From Micractinium sp. NFX-FRZ (lineage: Eukaryota; Chlorophyta; Trebouxiophyceae; Chlorellales; Chlorellaceae), in NCBI GenBank assembly GCA_029339195.1, contig JAPTJF010000050.1, forward strand, positions 62,001 through 126,000: 64,000 bases of DNA. Direction: 5' to 3'. Below the pieces are notes generated by a model, which was given only the letters and a program-made list of their open reading frames with translations, made no database searches and was not told where the DNA came from. This document shows positions 30,336 to 41,593 of this stretch, in pieces. The translations under genes and the position numbers were made by a program. The first letter of the stretch is position 1; each line of letters opens with the position of its first letter.

Positions 30336-33300
30336 ATGTCGCAGCTGGCAGCAGTGGCCTCCCCAGTGGCGGCCTTCCGGCCCCAGCGCCAGCAGGTGTC
30401 ACGCAGCAACCGGCGCAGCGTGGCTGTGCGCGCTGCGGGGCAGCAGCAGGACCCGCTGCTGCTGCGTGTGGCGCGCGGCGAAGGTGCGGGAAGGGCGATG
30501 GCAGAGTAGGAGGGCTTGCAGGAGTGGGGCATAGTACAAACTTGAGAAAGATGACCACTGTAAATGACAGCGCAAGCAACTGAGAGATGGACAAGTCTCC
30601 CCCCTGAATGCACTCCTGGGTGCAGCTGCCTGCGCATGGGCAGCAGCCCCGCCGTGCCGCCCGCCACGTCTCACCTTGCCTCTCAAAACCTGATGCGGGT
30701 GCAGAGGCGGAGCGCACCCCGGTGTGGCTGATGCGCCAGGCGGGCCGCTACATGGCGGCCTTCCGCGAGTACTCTGACCGCATCCCCTTCCGGGAGCGCT
30801 CCGAGACCGCCTCCATCGCCATTGAGCTGAGCATGCAGGTAGGGCGGATCAATCCTACACGGATCTTCTTCGCTAGACCAGCATGCGGGCGTGTGGTTGT
30901 TGGCACAGAGCCAGAGCGTGCATGCTTGCAGACGGCGGCACGGTTGCAGAGGCAGTCGTGAGCAACGCAGGGGGCGCCGGCTGCAGCACAGGCACCCACT
31001 GCCACGGGGAGAGCAGAGGGCATCCGGCGCCCACTCCCCCTCCGTCGTCACCTGCCTCCCCTTGCCTGCCCCGCCCTGACCCCGCCCCACTGCATCATTG
31101 CAGCCGTGGCGGGCGTTCCAGACGGATGGCGTCATCATGTTCTCCGACATCCTCACGCCGCTGCCCGCGCTGGGCATCGAGTTTGACGTGATCAAGGGCA
31201 AGGGGCCGCGCATCGACAACCCCATCAGCAGGTTTGTGGGAGGCATGCACACACATGTGGCGGGCATGTGTAGGTGCCTGCCACTGAGGGCAAGGGACCG
31301 CTTGGTCTGCACGCGTGCGTGCGGGTGAAGGGCGTGCATGCTGCCGTGTGCCTGCTGGCATCCTCGTGCTTGCAGCCCTGCGCCTGCTCATGTGCTGCTC
31401 ACCTGTGCATGAGAGGCAGCCGCGCCACATCCAGTCCCACCCACCTCTCCACAACACACACCCCACTTCTCCCGCCCCCCTGCAGCATGGAGCAGGTGAA
31501 GGCTCTGGCCCCAATGGACGACCCGCTGTCCAAGCTGCCGTTTGTGCACGAAACGCTGAGCACGCTGCGCGCCGAGCTGGCGGGCACCCCCGCCACGCTG
31601 CTGGGCTTTGTGGGCACCCCCTGGACCCTGGCCGCCTACTCGATTGAGGGCAAGGCGGAGAAGAACTGCCGGCGCACCAAGAGCATGATGTACCAGAACC
31701 CAGAGGTGGGCGGGGGGCGGTACTGCGGGTACCGTGTGCGGTACAGCTGGTTGGTAGCAGGGGTGGGGGTGCCAGGCGGGAAGAGCATGATGTACAACAA
31801 CCCCAAGTTGGGTTGGCAGCACGGCGTGCACTTGATATGGCGGCACAGAAGTCACCTGCCAGGCAGCGGTGGCCTGTTGTGGGTTGCCATTCGCTCCTGT
31901 GTGCCCACCCGCTTGCTGCCTGGCCACTCCTCCCTGGCTGCTGCCCACCTGCTGCCCTGCTGCCCACCTCCACACCCCCCTTGACCCCTCCTCCTCCTCC
32001 TCATTCACCCCCCTCCCCCCATGCCCCCAGATCCTGCACGCCCTGCTGGACCACCTGACCGACTCCCTCATCGCCTACTGCGGCTACCAGATCGAGGCGG
32101 GCGCGCAGGTGGGCTGCTGGTAGCGCTCCTACGACCTTGTTCTGGGCTGAGCCTGGGCAGAGGGCGTGGGGTATGAGGCATGGGGCTTGGGCTGGTAATG
32201 TGATAGGCAGCAAGAGTTGGTGCCTCTATGATTGGTGCTGGGGAGCTGTGGCCACGGGGCAAGTGGGCGGGCGCATCTCTGAGCCCAGGGCGCCCTGTGG
32301 CGGGGGCACACAGCGTGTTGTGGCGCAGTGCGGTGGGAGGCGGTGAGTTGCAAGCTGCAGCCTTCCGTTCCCCGCCTTCTGCTCCCAACCCAATCCTCAG
32401 AACCCCCCTAGTACCCCTTCCACCTTTGTCCATCCCTGCCCCGCAGATCATCCAGCTGTTTGACTCGTGGGCGCACCACCTGAGCCCGGAGCAGTCTGAG
32501 GAGTTCAGCATGCCGTACGCCGAGCGCATCATTGCGGCGGTGCGCGCCAAGTACCCCGCCGTCCCCATCATCTTCCACGCAAACGGCGGCAGCGGCAAGC
32601 ACGCGCAGCTGGCGGCGTGCACGGCGGGTGCGTGCGGGCGTGGCGGGGCAGAGGGGCGGGGTGGAGAAGGGATGTTGGGAGCAGGGAGGGCGCAGGCGAA
32701 TGAGGCCCGCCCTTCGAGGCTGGGGTTGCCTGGCGAGCGAGGCATGGGGCGGTGTGGGGCATGGACAGGTGTGGGGCAAGCACAGCTGCCATGCCCATAG
32801 GAAGCGCCCCTGCTGAAATAGTGCATTCACCTGGCTTACATCTTGCTAGCCCCTCAGCGCTCACCGCCCCACCCATGCCTCTCCCCTCCCCCCCCCGCAG
32901 ACGTGATTGGCCTGGACTGGGAGTGCACCATGGGCGGCGCGCGGCAAGCCATCGGCAGCCACCGCACGCTGCAGGTGCGGGGCGCTGCCTGGGGGCCGCG
33001 CTGGGGCCATGAAGAGAGGTGCCGCCTGCCCCATGCACCCTGCTCGCACCCGCCCCCTCCAGTCCCCTCCTGTCCCCCACCTCCCCTCCTGTCCTGCCCC
33101 AGCCTCCGACCTCCGCAAACACCCTCCTCCCTTCCCCTAACCTTTGCAACCTGTCTCCTCCCCCTGCCCCCCTCTCCCGCAGGGCAACGTGGACCCCATG
33201 ATCCTGTTCAGCGGCAAGGAGGAGGCAATCCGGGCGGCAGTCACCCGCTGCCTGGTGGAGGCTGGCCCCCGCCACCACATCCTCAATGTGGGGCACGGCG

Positions 33301-33425
33301 TGATTGAGGGCACGCCGGAGGAGGCGGTGGGCCTGTTCTGCGACCTGGCGCGGCAGTCGGCAGACATCCTGGCGGCGCACGGCCAGGCGCCCGCTGTGGC
33401 CGCTAAGCAGCCGGTGGCGGCATGA
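30336..33425 (+). CDS. HEME: Uroporphyrinogen decarboxylase, plastid
   Basis: Decarboxylates the four acetate side chains of uroporphyrinogen III to coproporphyrinogen III, in the heme and chlorophyll pathway. The first exon gives a short transit peptide ([29 protein letters not shown]). Signatures seen: [174 protein letters not shown]. Both family signatures are intact, the full protein is present, and the stop at 33423-33425 is followed by TGTAA at 33582. The intron after KSMMYQNPE contains a decayed copy of that exon end (31781-31812). Confidence 0.96.
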
Positions 33426-33985
33426 GCGGCGGCTGGTGCTCGATCTTGGCCTGCACCCCCAGGGCTGCCAGCCTGCCTTGCAGACTGCCGCCCACTCTTG
33501 CTTCGTCTTTTACTGTTTCAAATTTCTCCTGCCCCCCATTGCTTTCCTCTTCTCATACTGCTGTCCCTTTGCTGCTATCAATGTAATGCCCCACGGGCCT
33601 GCTAAGTGCGGCACCGCGAGTCGAGCTTGGGGTGGTCATGCCACCTGCAGGCACAGTCGGGGGGTACGTCACTACAAGATTACATCAACTGAGGGCGCAG
33701 AAGTAAGCTGAGATGTTTATTGAGATGACTGTGGGAGTCCCGTTAGTCAGCAATGGTGGCATGCACTCTGCCTGGCTTAATGATGTGAAGTGCGGCCCAT
33801 GTCCCACATTCCGCAGAAGCTGGCAGGCGACTGTGTGAGCTGACATCAGCAGGATTTGTAGGGCCTCCCGTCAAGCATCTCGCCACGCACCGCACTTGCA
33901 CGCACCTTGGACCGACCCCGAGCCTTACCCCAATCGACACCCTCCGCTTGAGCCCACCCATCCTGTGCCCCCGACACCTCGCGGC
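33426..33985. other. HEME 3' UTR and ABA4-like promoter
   Basis: 560 bp between two plus-strand genes. The first 160 nt are T-rich and end with TGTAA at 33582-33586. The remainder would be the next promoter. No additional gene. Confidence 0.5.
33582..33586 (+). terminator. Poly(A) signal TGTAA of HEME
   Basis: TGTAA lies 157 nt after the HEME stop codon at the end of a T-rich stretch, the usual arrangement in chlorophyte genes. Confidence 0.5.
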
Positions 33986-34897
33986 ATGACCCTCGCTCTT
34001 CCGCCCAACCCGCTGCACCACCAGGCAGCGCTCTTCCCTCTCACTTGGGCCATCTACCCCGCCTGGGCCCTCATGATGGCCGCGCCCCGCTGGCGCCCGA
34101 CGCAGCCGCTGGCCACCGCCACCGCCCTGGGCCTCAGCCTGCTCTACAGCGTGCTGTCCCTCTCCTTTGGGCTGACCGGCCAGTCGCGCTACGGCTTCAG
34201 AAACGTGCTGACATATGGGGGCATCAGCGCCACGCTGCAGCAGCAGGAGGTGTGTGGCTGCATGGGCCGGCAGGCGGGGCTCGAGCCCTGGCAGTCAGGC
34301 TGGCAGGAAGGGAGGCGAGAAGACACAGCAGGGAGGCATGCCCTTCTACTGCCTCTTCTACTGTGCTGCTTCAACCTTTGACCCTCTCCCCTGTCGCCTG
34401 CCCCCTGCGTGTTGCTGTCGCCAGCAGGTGATGCTGCCGGTGTGGAGCCACATGATCACCACTGACCTGTGGATGGGCATCTGGCAGCTGAGGGACGCAC
34501 TCAAGCGGGTGAGCCTCAGCCTTCACACGGCCTGCCCTGCCCTGTTTTCAGCACTGAGAAGTGGACGTCGCGGAGGCAACAACACGAAAAGGGAGCCGGG
34601 CTTGCATGTACGGTGGCGAGCAGCTGCTGACAAGAACCGCCTGCCCGCCCAGGCAGTCCACCCCTCCCGCTCTGCCGCTCAACCGCCCGTGCCCAAGCGT
34701 GGAAGCTGCAAGCCTGCCCACCCCCTTGCTGCTGCTGGGCTGCACTGCAGGGGGTCCCGCGCTGGGCCCTGGCCCCTTGCCTGGGCCTGACCATGTTTGC
34801 CGGCCCGCTGGGCATGCTGAGCTACCTGGGAGTGCGCCATCTGCTGGGCACCCGGAGCGGCGCCACCCGCCGTGGCAGCCACGAGAAGAGCGGCTAG
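33986..34897 (+). CDS. ABA4-like DUF4281 membrane protein (163 aa)
   Basis: Exons 33986-34249, 34428-34508 and 34751-34897 give 163 residues. Four hydrophobic segments are visible: ALFPLTWAIYPAWALMMAAP, ATALGLSLLYSVLSLSFGL, the VWSHMITTDLWMGIWQLRDA region and LAPCLGLTMFAGPLGMLSYL. The WSHMITTDLWMG-type histidine/aspartate segment and the FAGPLGMLSYL end fit DUF4281, the family of Arabidopsis ABA4, which is needed for neoxanthin formation. In land plants it is plastidic; here no transit peptide is visible before MTLALPPNPLHHQAALFP, so either an upstream exon is missed or targeting differs. The start is the only ATG in frame. It lies in tandem downstream of HEME. A carotenoid role is inferred from the family only. 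Confidence 0.78.
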
Positions 34898-35006
34898 GCC
34901 TGGTTGGCGCAGCGCAGCGGCTCGGGGCGCAGCAGGGGGGTGCTTTACAAAGAAGGAGAGGCAAGCAGAACAGGGTGAGCCAGCACAGATGTACATGCAG
35001 CGGGGG

Positions 35007-35011
35007 TTACA
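35007..35011 (-). terminator. Poly(A) signal TGTAA of ATG6
   Basis: TGTAA on the minus strand, 200 nt after the ATG6 stop. Confidence 0.45.
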
Positions 35012-35131
35012 ATGCAGCGGCTGGCAGCAGCTGCAGCAGTGAAGGATGAGCAGGAGGAGCAAGGGTAGCTTGCATGACGTTTGATGGATGTACAGAGATT
35101 TCATGAAACCATTGGATGGATACAGGGGACA

Positions 35132-35141
35132 TGTAATGTAA
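35132..35141 (+). terminator. Tandem poly(A) signals TGTAATGTAA of the ABA4-like gene
   Basis: Two consecutive TGTAA copies 235 nt after the ABA4-like stop. Confidence 0.5.
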
Positions 35142-35210
35142 TGTACAGGACAGGCCTCCCTCCGGCAGCCCGAAAGAAAGCCACCCAGCCAGCCAGAGGG
35201 CGTATGCGCC

Positions 35211-38200
35211 TCAGCCGGACCACACGGGCTCTGGGGCCAGTGCGGCCACGCGGTGCCCGCCCCCGCCCCCGGGGTGCGCCGTCTCCATGGCCGCCAGCCC
35301 AAACTTGAGCACGAATTTCAAGTCGACCAGCATGTGCTTGAGGGCGCGCGTCCAGTTCTTGTCCTTGTTGAACATGAGGCGGATGGTGAGGCCCGCCACC
35401 TGGGGGCACAGCACAGCATGGCACAGCATGGCACAGCAGGGTGAGCCAGGGAGCGGAGGGAGGCGAGGACAGGAGGCGGCACGTGGGAGTGCTTGGGTGG
35501 GCGAGCGGCACGGGCTCGTAACGCGAGGCACGAAAGTGCCGCTGCCTGCTGCGCACCAACCCACCCCTCGTGCACACTTGGCCACCGGCTGGCACCTGGC
35601 CCACGCATGTGCGCCCCTTCCTCACCTTGTCTCCCTCGATGGGGCAGGGCAGCGCAAACCGGTTGCCCTGCCCGTCGCTGGCGCCCCGCTCCAGCAGCCA
35701 GTCGGCAAACTCCCGCAGGCAGGTGAGGTAGCCAACCTGCGTGGCAGGGGGTGGGGGGCGTGAGGGTGGGTGTGCGGGAGGGCTGAGGAGGAAGGGGCAG
35801 ACGAGGGAGGGGACTGAAGGAGGCAGGTGACTAAAGCGTGGTGGGTGGGCTGGCGTGGGGGTGAGGCAGGGTTGCGCTAGGAAGGGGAGGCAGCAGTGGG
35901 GGCGAGAGGAGGGGCGAAGCGAGCAGAGGATTGCGAGGGGTGGGTGGAGGGGTGAAGTGCGCAGAGAGGTGTGAGGTGCGAGGAGGGGTGAAGTGCGCAG
36001 ATGGCCGGAACAAGTCCGCCACAACGGGCTACAAGCGGGCCCTGCCCGCCGCCGCCGCCGGTGTGCCCTGCACCGCCCACCTGCGCCTTGTCGAATGAGT
36101 GGCAGAGGAACTTGGAGACGGGTCCGTACAGGTCGTACACCCCGCCCCCGGGGCGCGCATCCGCCACCTGAGGGAAGCTGCCCTGCGGCAGCAGCCGGTA
36201 GGCCGTGAACCGCACGCCGCAGGCCTGCAGGCCGTGTTTGGGGAGGGGAGCGGGCGGGGGCAGGAGTGTTGGGTGTCGATGTGTGAGGGAGCAGCGCCAG
36301 CTTTTGGGGTTGGAGTGCCGGGCAGCTGGCCGGGCTGGGTGTGCGGGAGGCAGGCCGATAATTGGGAGGGCAGTGGGCTGCAGGCAGCAGGGGCCGCATG
36401 TCCCCCAGGGCAGGGAGGAGGAGGGAAGCGGGCAGTTAGCCTGATGGGCTAATTGGATGGGTTGGGGAGGGTGGACAGGCAGGCGGCCCATGTGAAGGCC
36501 AGGCAAGAGCAGCCGCCTGCAGCGGGAGCACTCCCATCCCATTCATTACTGCTAGCCCTGGCTGAACATGACTGAGGCTAGACACCTTATTGTAAGAGTG
36601 GGAGGTGAATTGGAAATGAGAAGATGAAGGAAGCAGGGGAGGAGAAGAGAGGAGGCTGATGCAAGGATCAGGCAGGAGCCGACGTGGCAGGCCTACGTCA
36701 GCAGCACTCCATGTATTCAGTGTGATGGAGTGCCCTGCTAGGCCTGCTGGGGAAGGCAAGTTGCCTTGAAAGAGGGTCTCCTCCGACAGATCTGGGCCTC
36801 TATCCTGGGCAGCCAGGGCAGGCAGCACCAGCTTCCCTTCCGCCGGTGAGCACCCCCACACCACGCCGGCCGGAGCACAACTGGATGCCACCTGCTCCTC
36901 TTCACCCCGCATGGCCGGGTCACTCGCCGCCACCACTCCCACCGGGCACCCTGCAGCCCCACCCTGCCTTCCCTCCCCTCATAGGCCCCCACCTTGGCCA
37001 GCCTTGCCAGTGGCAGCACTGCCTGCCCCCAAGTCGAGCTTAGTCCCACCCACTCCCACCTGGCCCCTCTCCTTCCCCCCCACCACAGCCAAGCCGCCCA
37101 CCTTGGCCAGCGTTGCCAGCAGCAGCACGGCCTGCCCCCAGGCAGCGTTGATCTCCTCCCACTCCACCGCCTGCGCCGCGGTGCGCCCCAGCCGCAGGCC
37201 GCTGATGGTGCCGCACGAGCCGTCAAACCAGATGCGGAAGACGTCGTGCCACACGCTGGTGCGCTTCAGCACGCCCAGGGCGGTGGCGCTGGCCTCCAGC
37301 CTGCGCGCGGGAGGGGGGCAGGAAGGGGGCAGGTGGGGTGGTAAGGGGAAGGAACAGCAACAGATTCGGGCGGGCAGAGACAGGGGCACACGGCAGAGGC
37401 TGGGCAGGGTCCAGAGAGTAGGGGGCAGAGGACCAGCAGCCTGTCAACACCCCCATTGTTGCTGCCTCAACAACAAACACAACGGCCTACCCATCACCGC
37501 AGCCCCAAGCCCAGCCCGCCTCCACCAGGGCTGCACCCGCATCCCACCCCAAACCTTCCACCCCCCGCCCCCACCCATCCACCCCACCTGTGCGCCAGCG
37601 CGTCCCGCTCGTCCATGTGGTCCGCCAGGCGCAGCTGGAACTCGTTGAAACCCTGCCAGTGCGGGGGCAGGGGTGACGGCCAAATCTTGAGCATCAAGGG
37701 CCAGCTCCCCACAACAGCCAGCGCCTGTTTGATTGACCCGAGGAGAGCGCACTCCCCACTGCAGCAGGGCACGCTGCAACCCTGTGCTCAGATTTTATTG
37801 TGGCAGAGTCAGATGCATCCCAGCGAGAGCTGCAGCCGGCTGTGGCCAGGTGCTGCCCGTACCTGCCAGTACCGCTCCTCCTGCCCGCTCAGCTCCTCCG
37901 ACCGTGCCTCCACCGCCGCCAGCTCAGCCTGGGCGGCCGCCAGGTCACGCTCAGCTGCCGCCAGCCGGTCCCTGTGGGGAGGGGACGGGGGCGGTGGTGG
38001 CAAAAGGTGGGGCGCGGGAGAGAGAGGTGGGAGGGCGTGTGAGTGGGCGAGCGACACGGCTGGCGAGCACAGTGCTGAACGAAAGGCGTGCAAGCAAACA
38101 GGTGCAATGCAGGCACCGGCGGCCCCGGTTCTCGCAGCTTCGCCGCTTCCCAGCCCTCAGCCCGCCACCCACTCCAGCCTGCGCACCGCTCGCGCTGCGC

Positions 38201-39337
38201 CTCGGCTTCGGCGGCCGCCAGCTCTTGCTGGAAGCGCCGCTCCTCCAGCGGTTGCAGGCCCTCCGCCTCCAGCCGCGCCAGCGCCGCCTCGTAGGCCGAC
38301 ACCTCCTGCGCACCAACAGAGTTGCCACCGTCAATGACAGATGTCTGCCATTTGCATTTGAGGTGCTACTCCTGCACCCAGCCTCGCTGAGCTCCCAGCG
38401 CTGGCCTGCACACTGACCTGAAAGGGGTAGAGGGGGGTGGAGTGCGGTGGCTCCAGCCCACTGCCTGGCCTGCCCCACACGCTGCCAGCTGGGCTTGCAA
38501 GCAGGCACCTGGCAGCCAGCGTCCGGCGACGAGCACGCCACCGCGGCCACTCCTCTCCCTGCCGGCCCCTGCCCGTCCCTCCCCCTCCCCTCCCTGCCAC
38601 ACCGCCCCCTCTGCCCCACCCCACCTGCTGCAGCTCCCCCATCTGCGCCTCCAGCTCCTTGTGCACCTCGCCAGCGCACTCCGTGCACAGCGGGAAGTCA
38701 ACCTTGGTGCGCTCGCTGGCCACCTCAAACACGCGGGACAGCGCGCGCAGCTTGGCGTCCAAGTGGATGCGCTGCACCCCGCTGCCCGCGCCGCTGCTGC
38801 TGCCTGCCATGCCGCCCAGGCTGGCACCGCCGGAGCTGGCCCCGGGGCCGTCTAGGAGCGCCGACTGCATGTTGGCTGGGCCGCCGGGGCCGCCGCGGCC
38901 GCCGGCGCCTGAGCCCTGCAGCACCACAAAAGACTCGTCGAGCCGGCGCCCTGCGGCTGCCGGCATGGGGCCTGGGCAAGGGAGAGGGTTGAACACCGTC
39001 AAACCGTGGGATGACAGAAGAGTGTATCATCGCATGTGAGGGCGTGTCGCGTGCTCCAATGAATGCAGGCAGCAGGTGTCTGCACGCCCAGGCCCCGCAC
39101 TTCTCTCCGCCAACCTGCAGCACCTTCCCCTGTGGGCTCACCGCCGCCTGCCGCTCCGCCCGCCGCCCGCCCGCTGCCCTCATCCAGGAGCAGGAAGGAC
39201 TCCTCCAGTGCGGCAGGAAGCTTGCCCGTCAGCCCTGAGCCGCTGCCCGAAAGCCGCAGGCCGCCCTCGTGCTCGCCCGAGAGCACCAGCCTGCACTTGC
39301 AGTGCTGGCAAGTGAAACAGGCTCCCGTTTCCCCCAT
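35211..39337 (-). CDS. ATG6: Beclin 1 / ATG6 autophagy protein
   Basis: Subunit of the class III PI3-kinase complexes in autophagy and endosomal sorting. The start at 39337 gives MGETGACFTCQHCKCRLVLS, the N-terminal CxxC pair region typical of ATG6, then a Gly/Ala/Ser-rich linker. LDESFVVLQGS resembles the BH3-proximal motif. The coiled coil spans ERTKVDFPLCTECAGEVHKE, YEAALARLEAEGLQPLEERR, DRLAAAERDLAAAQAELAAV and QEERYWQGFNEFQLRLADHM. The BARA domain follows: VFRIWFDGSCGTISGLRLGR, VEWEEINAAWGQAVLLLATL, YRLLPQGSFPQV, VYDLYGP, NRFALPCPIEGDK, LTIRLMFNKDKNWTRALKHM, LVDLKFVLKF. The whole gene is present, with about ten exons. An intron after VLLLATLAK carries a copy of that exon end (36989-37031). 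The gene is divergent from USE1 over 181 bp and convergent with the ABA4-like gene. Confidence 0.94.
35945..36003. repeat. Short tandem repeat in an ATG6 intron
   Basis: GGGGTGAAGTGCGCAGA occurs twice about 39 bp apart with GTGAGGTGCGAGG between, and a more decayed unit lies upstream near 35911. Confidence 0.65.
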
Positions 39338-39518
39338 GATTGCGGGATGGTTCTAGAGAGAGGGATTCGACTGTGCAGAGGGCGATGGGAGGGCCTTGGA
39401 GGAAGAACCGGCGGTGCCTAGCTGGCCAGCTGTTCTTGCCGGCCAAATGCTGCCCACCTGCGCGGCTGGCAGCCATCCAAGGGTCTTGATCACTTTCCAC
39501 GACGTGCCGATCGTCAAT
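39338..39518. promoter_or_regulatory. 181-bp divergent promoter, ATG6 and USE1
   Basis: The ATG6 and USE1 start codons are only 181 bp apart (110 bp if USE1 starts at 39447). This must hold both 5' UTRs and both promoters. No TATA element was recognised. Confidence 0.55.
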
Positions 39519-41593
39519 ATGGCGGCCGAGGAGCTCCCCTCCCCCGCCAGCGGCCTCTTCCTTGAAGTCTCGTTTCGGCGGCTGCTGGCAACCTGCGAGG
39601 ACATTGTAGCCGGCACCTCCATTGCCAGGCCCGACCTGGTGGGCACCTGGCGCCGCAGCCCCGTCTTCCACCACGTGAGCTCACTGCTGCCGCCGCCGCC
39701 ACTGCCGCCGCCACTCCTGCTACTGGCACCAGTATAATGTGTCAGCCCCTCTCACGAGTTCTTGCATCCTTTGACCGTCCCGCACCGCCTGCTGTGCTTT
39801 CCTGCAGTACATAGAGACCCTGCAGGAGCAGCTGGCTGACCTTGGCGCCTCAGCCGGCAGCCGCATGCCCAGCCCACTCTTGGACAAGTATGGTGCCCAC
39901 GTAGAAGCGCTGGCAAGCCAGCTGGAGCGCCCCGACCTGCCCGCCTTCTGCAGCAGCGCAAGGGCGCCACAGCCGCAGCTGCCACATGGCGGCGTGGGCC
40001 TAGAGGGCGGCGCAGCCGCAACAGCGGCAAGAGCAGCAGCAGCAGCTACATTGCAGCCACCGGCAGCAGTGGGCGCACCCACGCTGCCACCGCGGGTGCC
40101 GCCAGCAGTGACACCACCCCGGCCAGCAGTGGTGCCACTGCCAGTGCCAGTTGCCCGCAACCCGCAGGCCCCATCGGCAGCAGCTCCAAAAGCAGATTCA
40201 CGGCCAGCAGGGGCAGGGGGAGGCGCGCTGCCGACGCCAGCACAGCGCCCTGGCGCAGCGCCAGGCAGCAGGCTGCACACGCAGCAGCAGTTGCATGTGA
40301 GCTCCTTCTGCCGGTTTGTCTGCTGCTACCAGCGATGCCCACACGTCGTTTGCTGCACCGTGCTCATACAGTGCTGGTTCCTTCTCCCGGCTAACGTCCT
40401 TCCTCCCTGTCCCGCCCCCCGCCTCCACTTCGCCGGGGGCCTGCACTCTACTGAGGAGCAGGTCCTGCCTCCTGCCTCTCTGCTGCCCGCTCATCATCGC
40501 CCTGCTCCCCTGGGTGTGTCACATTTCATTGTTGCAGGAGGACCTGACTGATGAGCTGGCGGGGCTGGCGGCCCAGCTGAAGCGCAACACGCTGGCCATG
40601 GAGGGGAGGGTGAGGGAGCGGGAGGAGCTGCTGGACAGCACGGAGACGGCGCTGGACAAGAGCCTGCGGGTGAGCTCACGCACTGCCCCGCCCGAGTGTA
40701 GGGGAGGGGAGAGGCAGGGGAGAGCTGCGGGGCTGCTCCCCATGGGGAGGGACGGGCTACAATGTGTTGGCCACGAGGCTGCAGGTGGGGTTGCCCGTGG
40801 GGTGACGTGGGTGGCAGTGCACAGTGCTGCCTGCACATCGTCAAGGTCCCGCTGGGCTGTCCTCTCTTGCGCTGCTGCTGCTGCCGCCGCCGTGCTGACG
40901 CTGCTATTGGCGGTGCCAACGCCTCTGCCGTTGCTGCTGCTGCCTGCAGAAAACCAGGGAGAGCAAGGAGCAGGCGGCGCAGATTCACCGCAAGGGGCGC
41001 ACCAACTTCTGCCTCACGTGCCTGGTCATGCTGATTGTGGGCCTCACGTTTGCGGGTGGGCAGGGACGGGCTGGCGGGTGGGTGGGTGGGTGGGTGGTTT
41101 GCAGTGCACCGTGGGAGAGCAGGGCAGGGAGGGGAGTGCCCGTGCGTGCCCGCCATGGGACCGGCTTGGCCGCCTTGTGTCCCACTACGGCTGTTGATTG
41201 CGCAGCGCAGGGGGCGGCGCGCCGCCCCCATGCCCTCTGCTGCCGGGCACTGCCCTCTTGTACTGCTGCCGACCCCTCAAGCCCCGGCCCTGCACCCTGT
41301 TTGCTACATGTTGCCCGGCTGCTGCATCCCCTGTCCTGCCTCTCTGCGCCAAACCCAGACCACACCCAATCTGCCATGCCCACTAAACCTGCCCCCCTCC
41401 CTTCCTCCCTCCCTTCCTCCCCCCTCCCCCAGCCATGTATGTGTTCATCAAGGTCACCCGCTTCGCGGGCTACCGTGCGGCAGCGCCCGTGCCGGTTGGG
41501 GCACCCGTGCCTCCTGTGCCGGCGGCTGGCGTGCCACAGGGACCGCTTGCGCCTGACGACATACCCGTGTATGAGCAGCACTTTGACTTGTAG
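39519..41593 (+). CDS. USE1: USE1-type SNARE (ER-Golgi retrograde transport)
   Basis: Tail-anchored Qc-SNARE of the ER membrane, needed for Golgi-to-ER fusion. Exons 39519-39674, 39808-40296, 40538-40669, 40950-41055 and 41433-41593 sum to 347 residues. The N-terminal USE1 block is FLEVSFRRLLATCEDIVA. A Pro/Ala-rich low-complexity spacer follows. The SNARE helix is EDLTDELAGLAAQLKRNTLA, MEGRVREREELLDSTETALD, SKEQAAQIHRKGRTNF, and the anchor is FCLTCLVMLIVGLTFAAMYV. After the anchor there is an unusual Pro/Val-rich extension of about 40 residues (AAAPVPVGAPVPPVPAAG, ending YEQHFDL) that would face the ER lumen. The start is the ATG at 39519, close to the conserved block; one upstream in-frame ATG (39447) would add 24 residues. 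TGTAA lies at 41673. Confidence 0.88.

Larger units (their letters stand above)
34898..35210. other. Convergent 3' region with crossing poly(A) signals
   Basis: 313 bp between the ABA4-like stop (plus) and the ATG6 stop (minus). The plus strand has two overlapping signals, TGTAATGTAA at 35132-35141; the minus strand has TGTAA at 35007-35011. Each signal lies beyond the other, so the two 3' UTRs should overlap. Confidence 0.5.
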
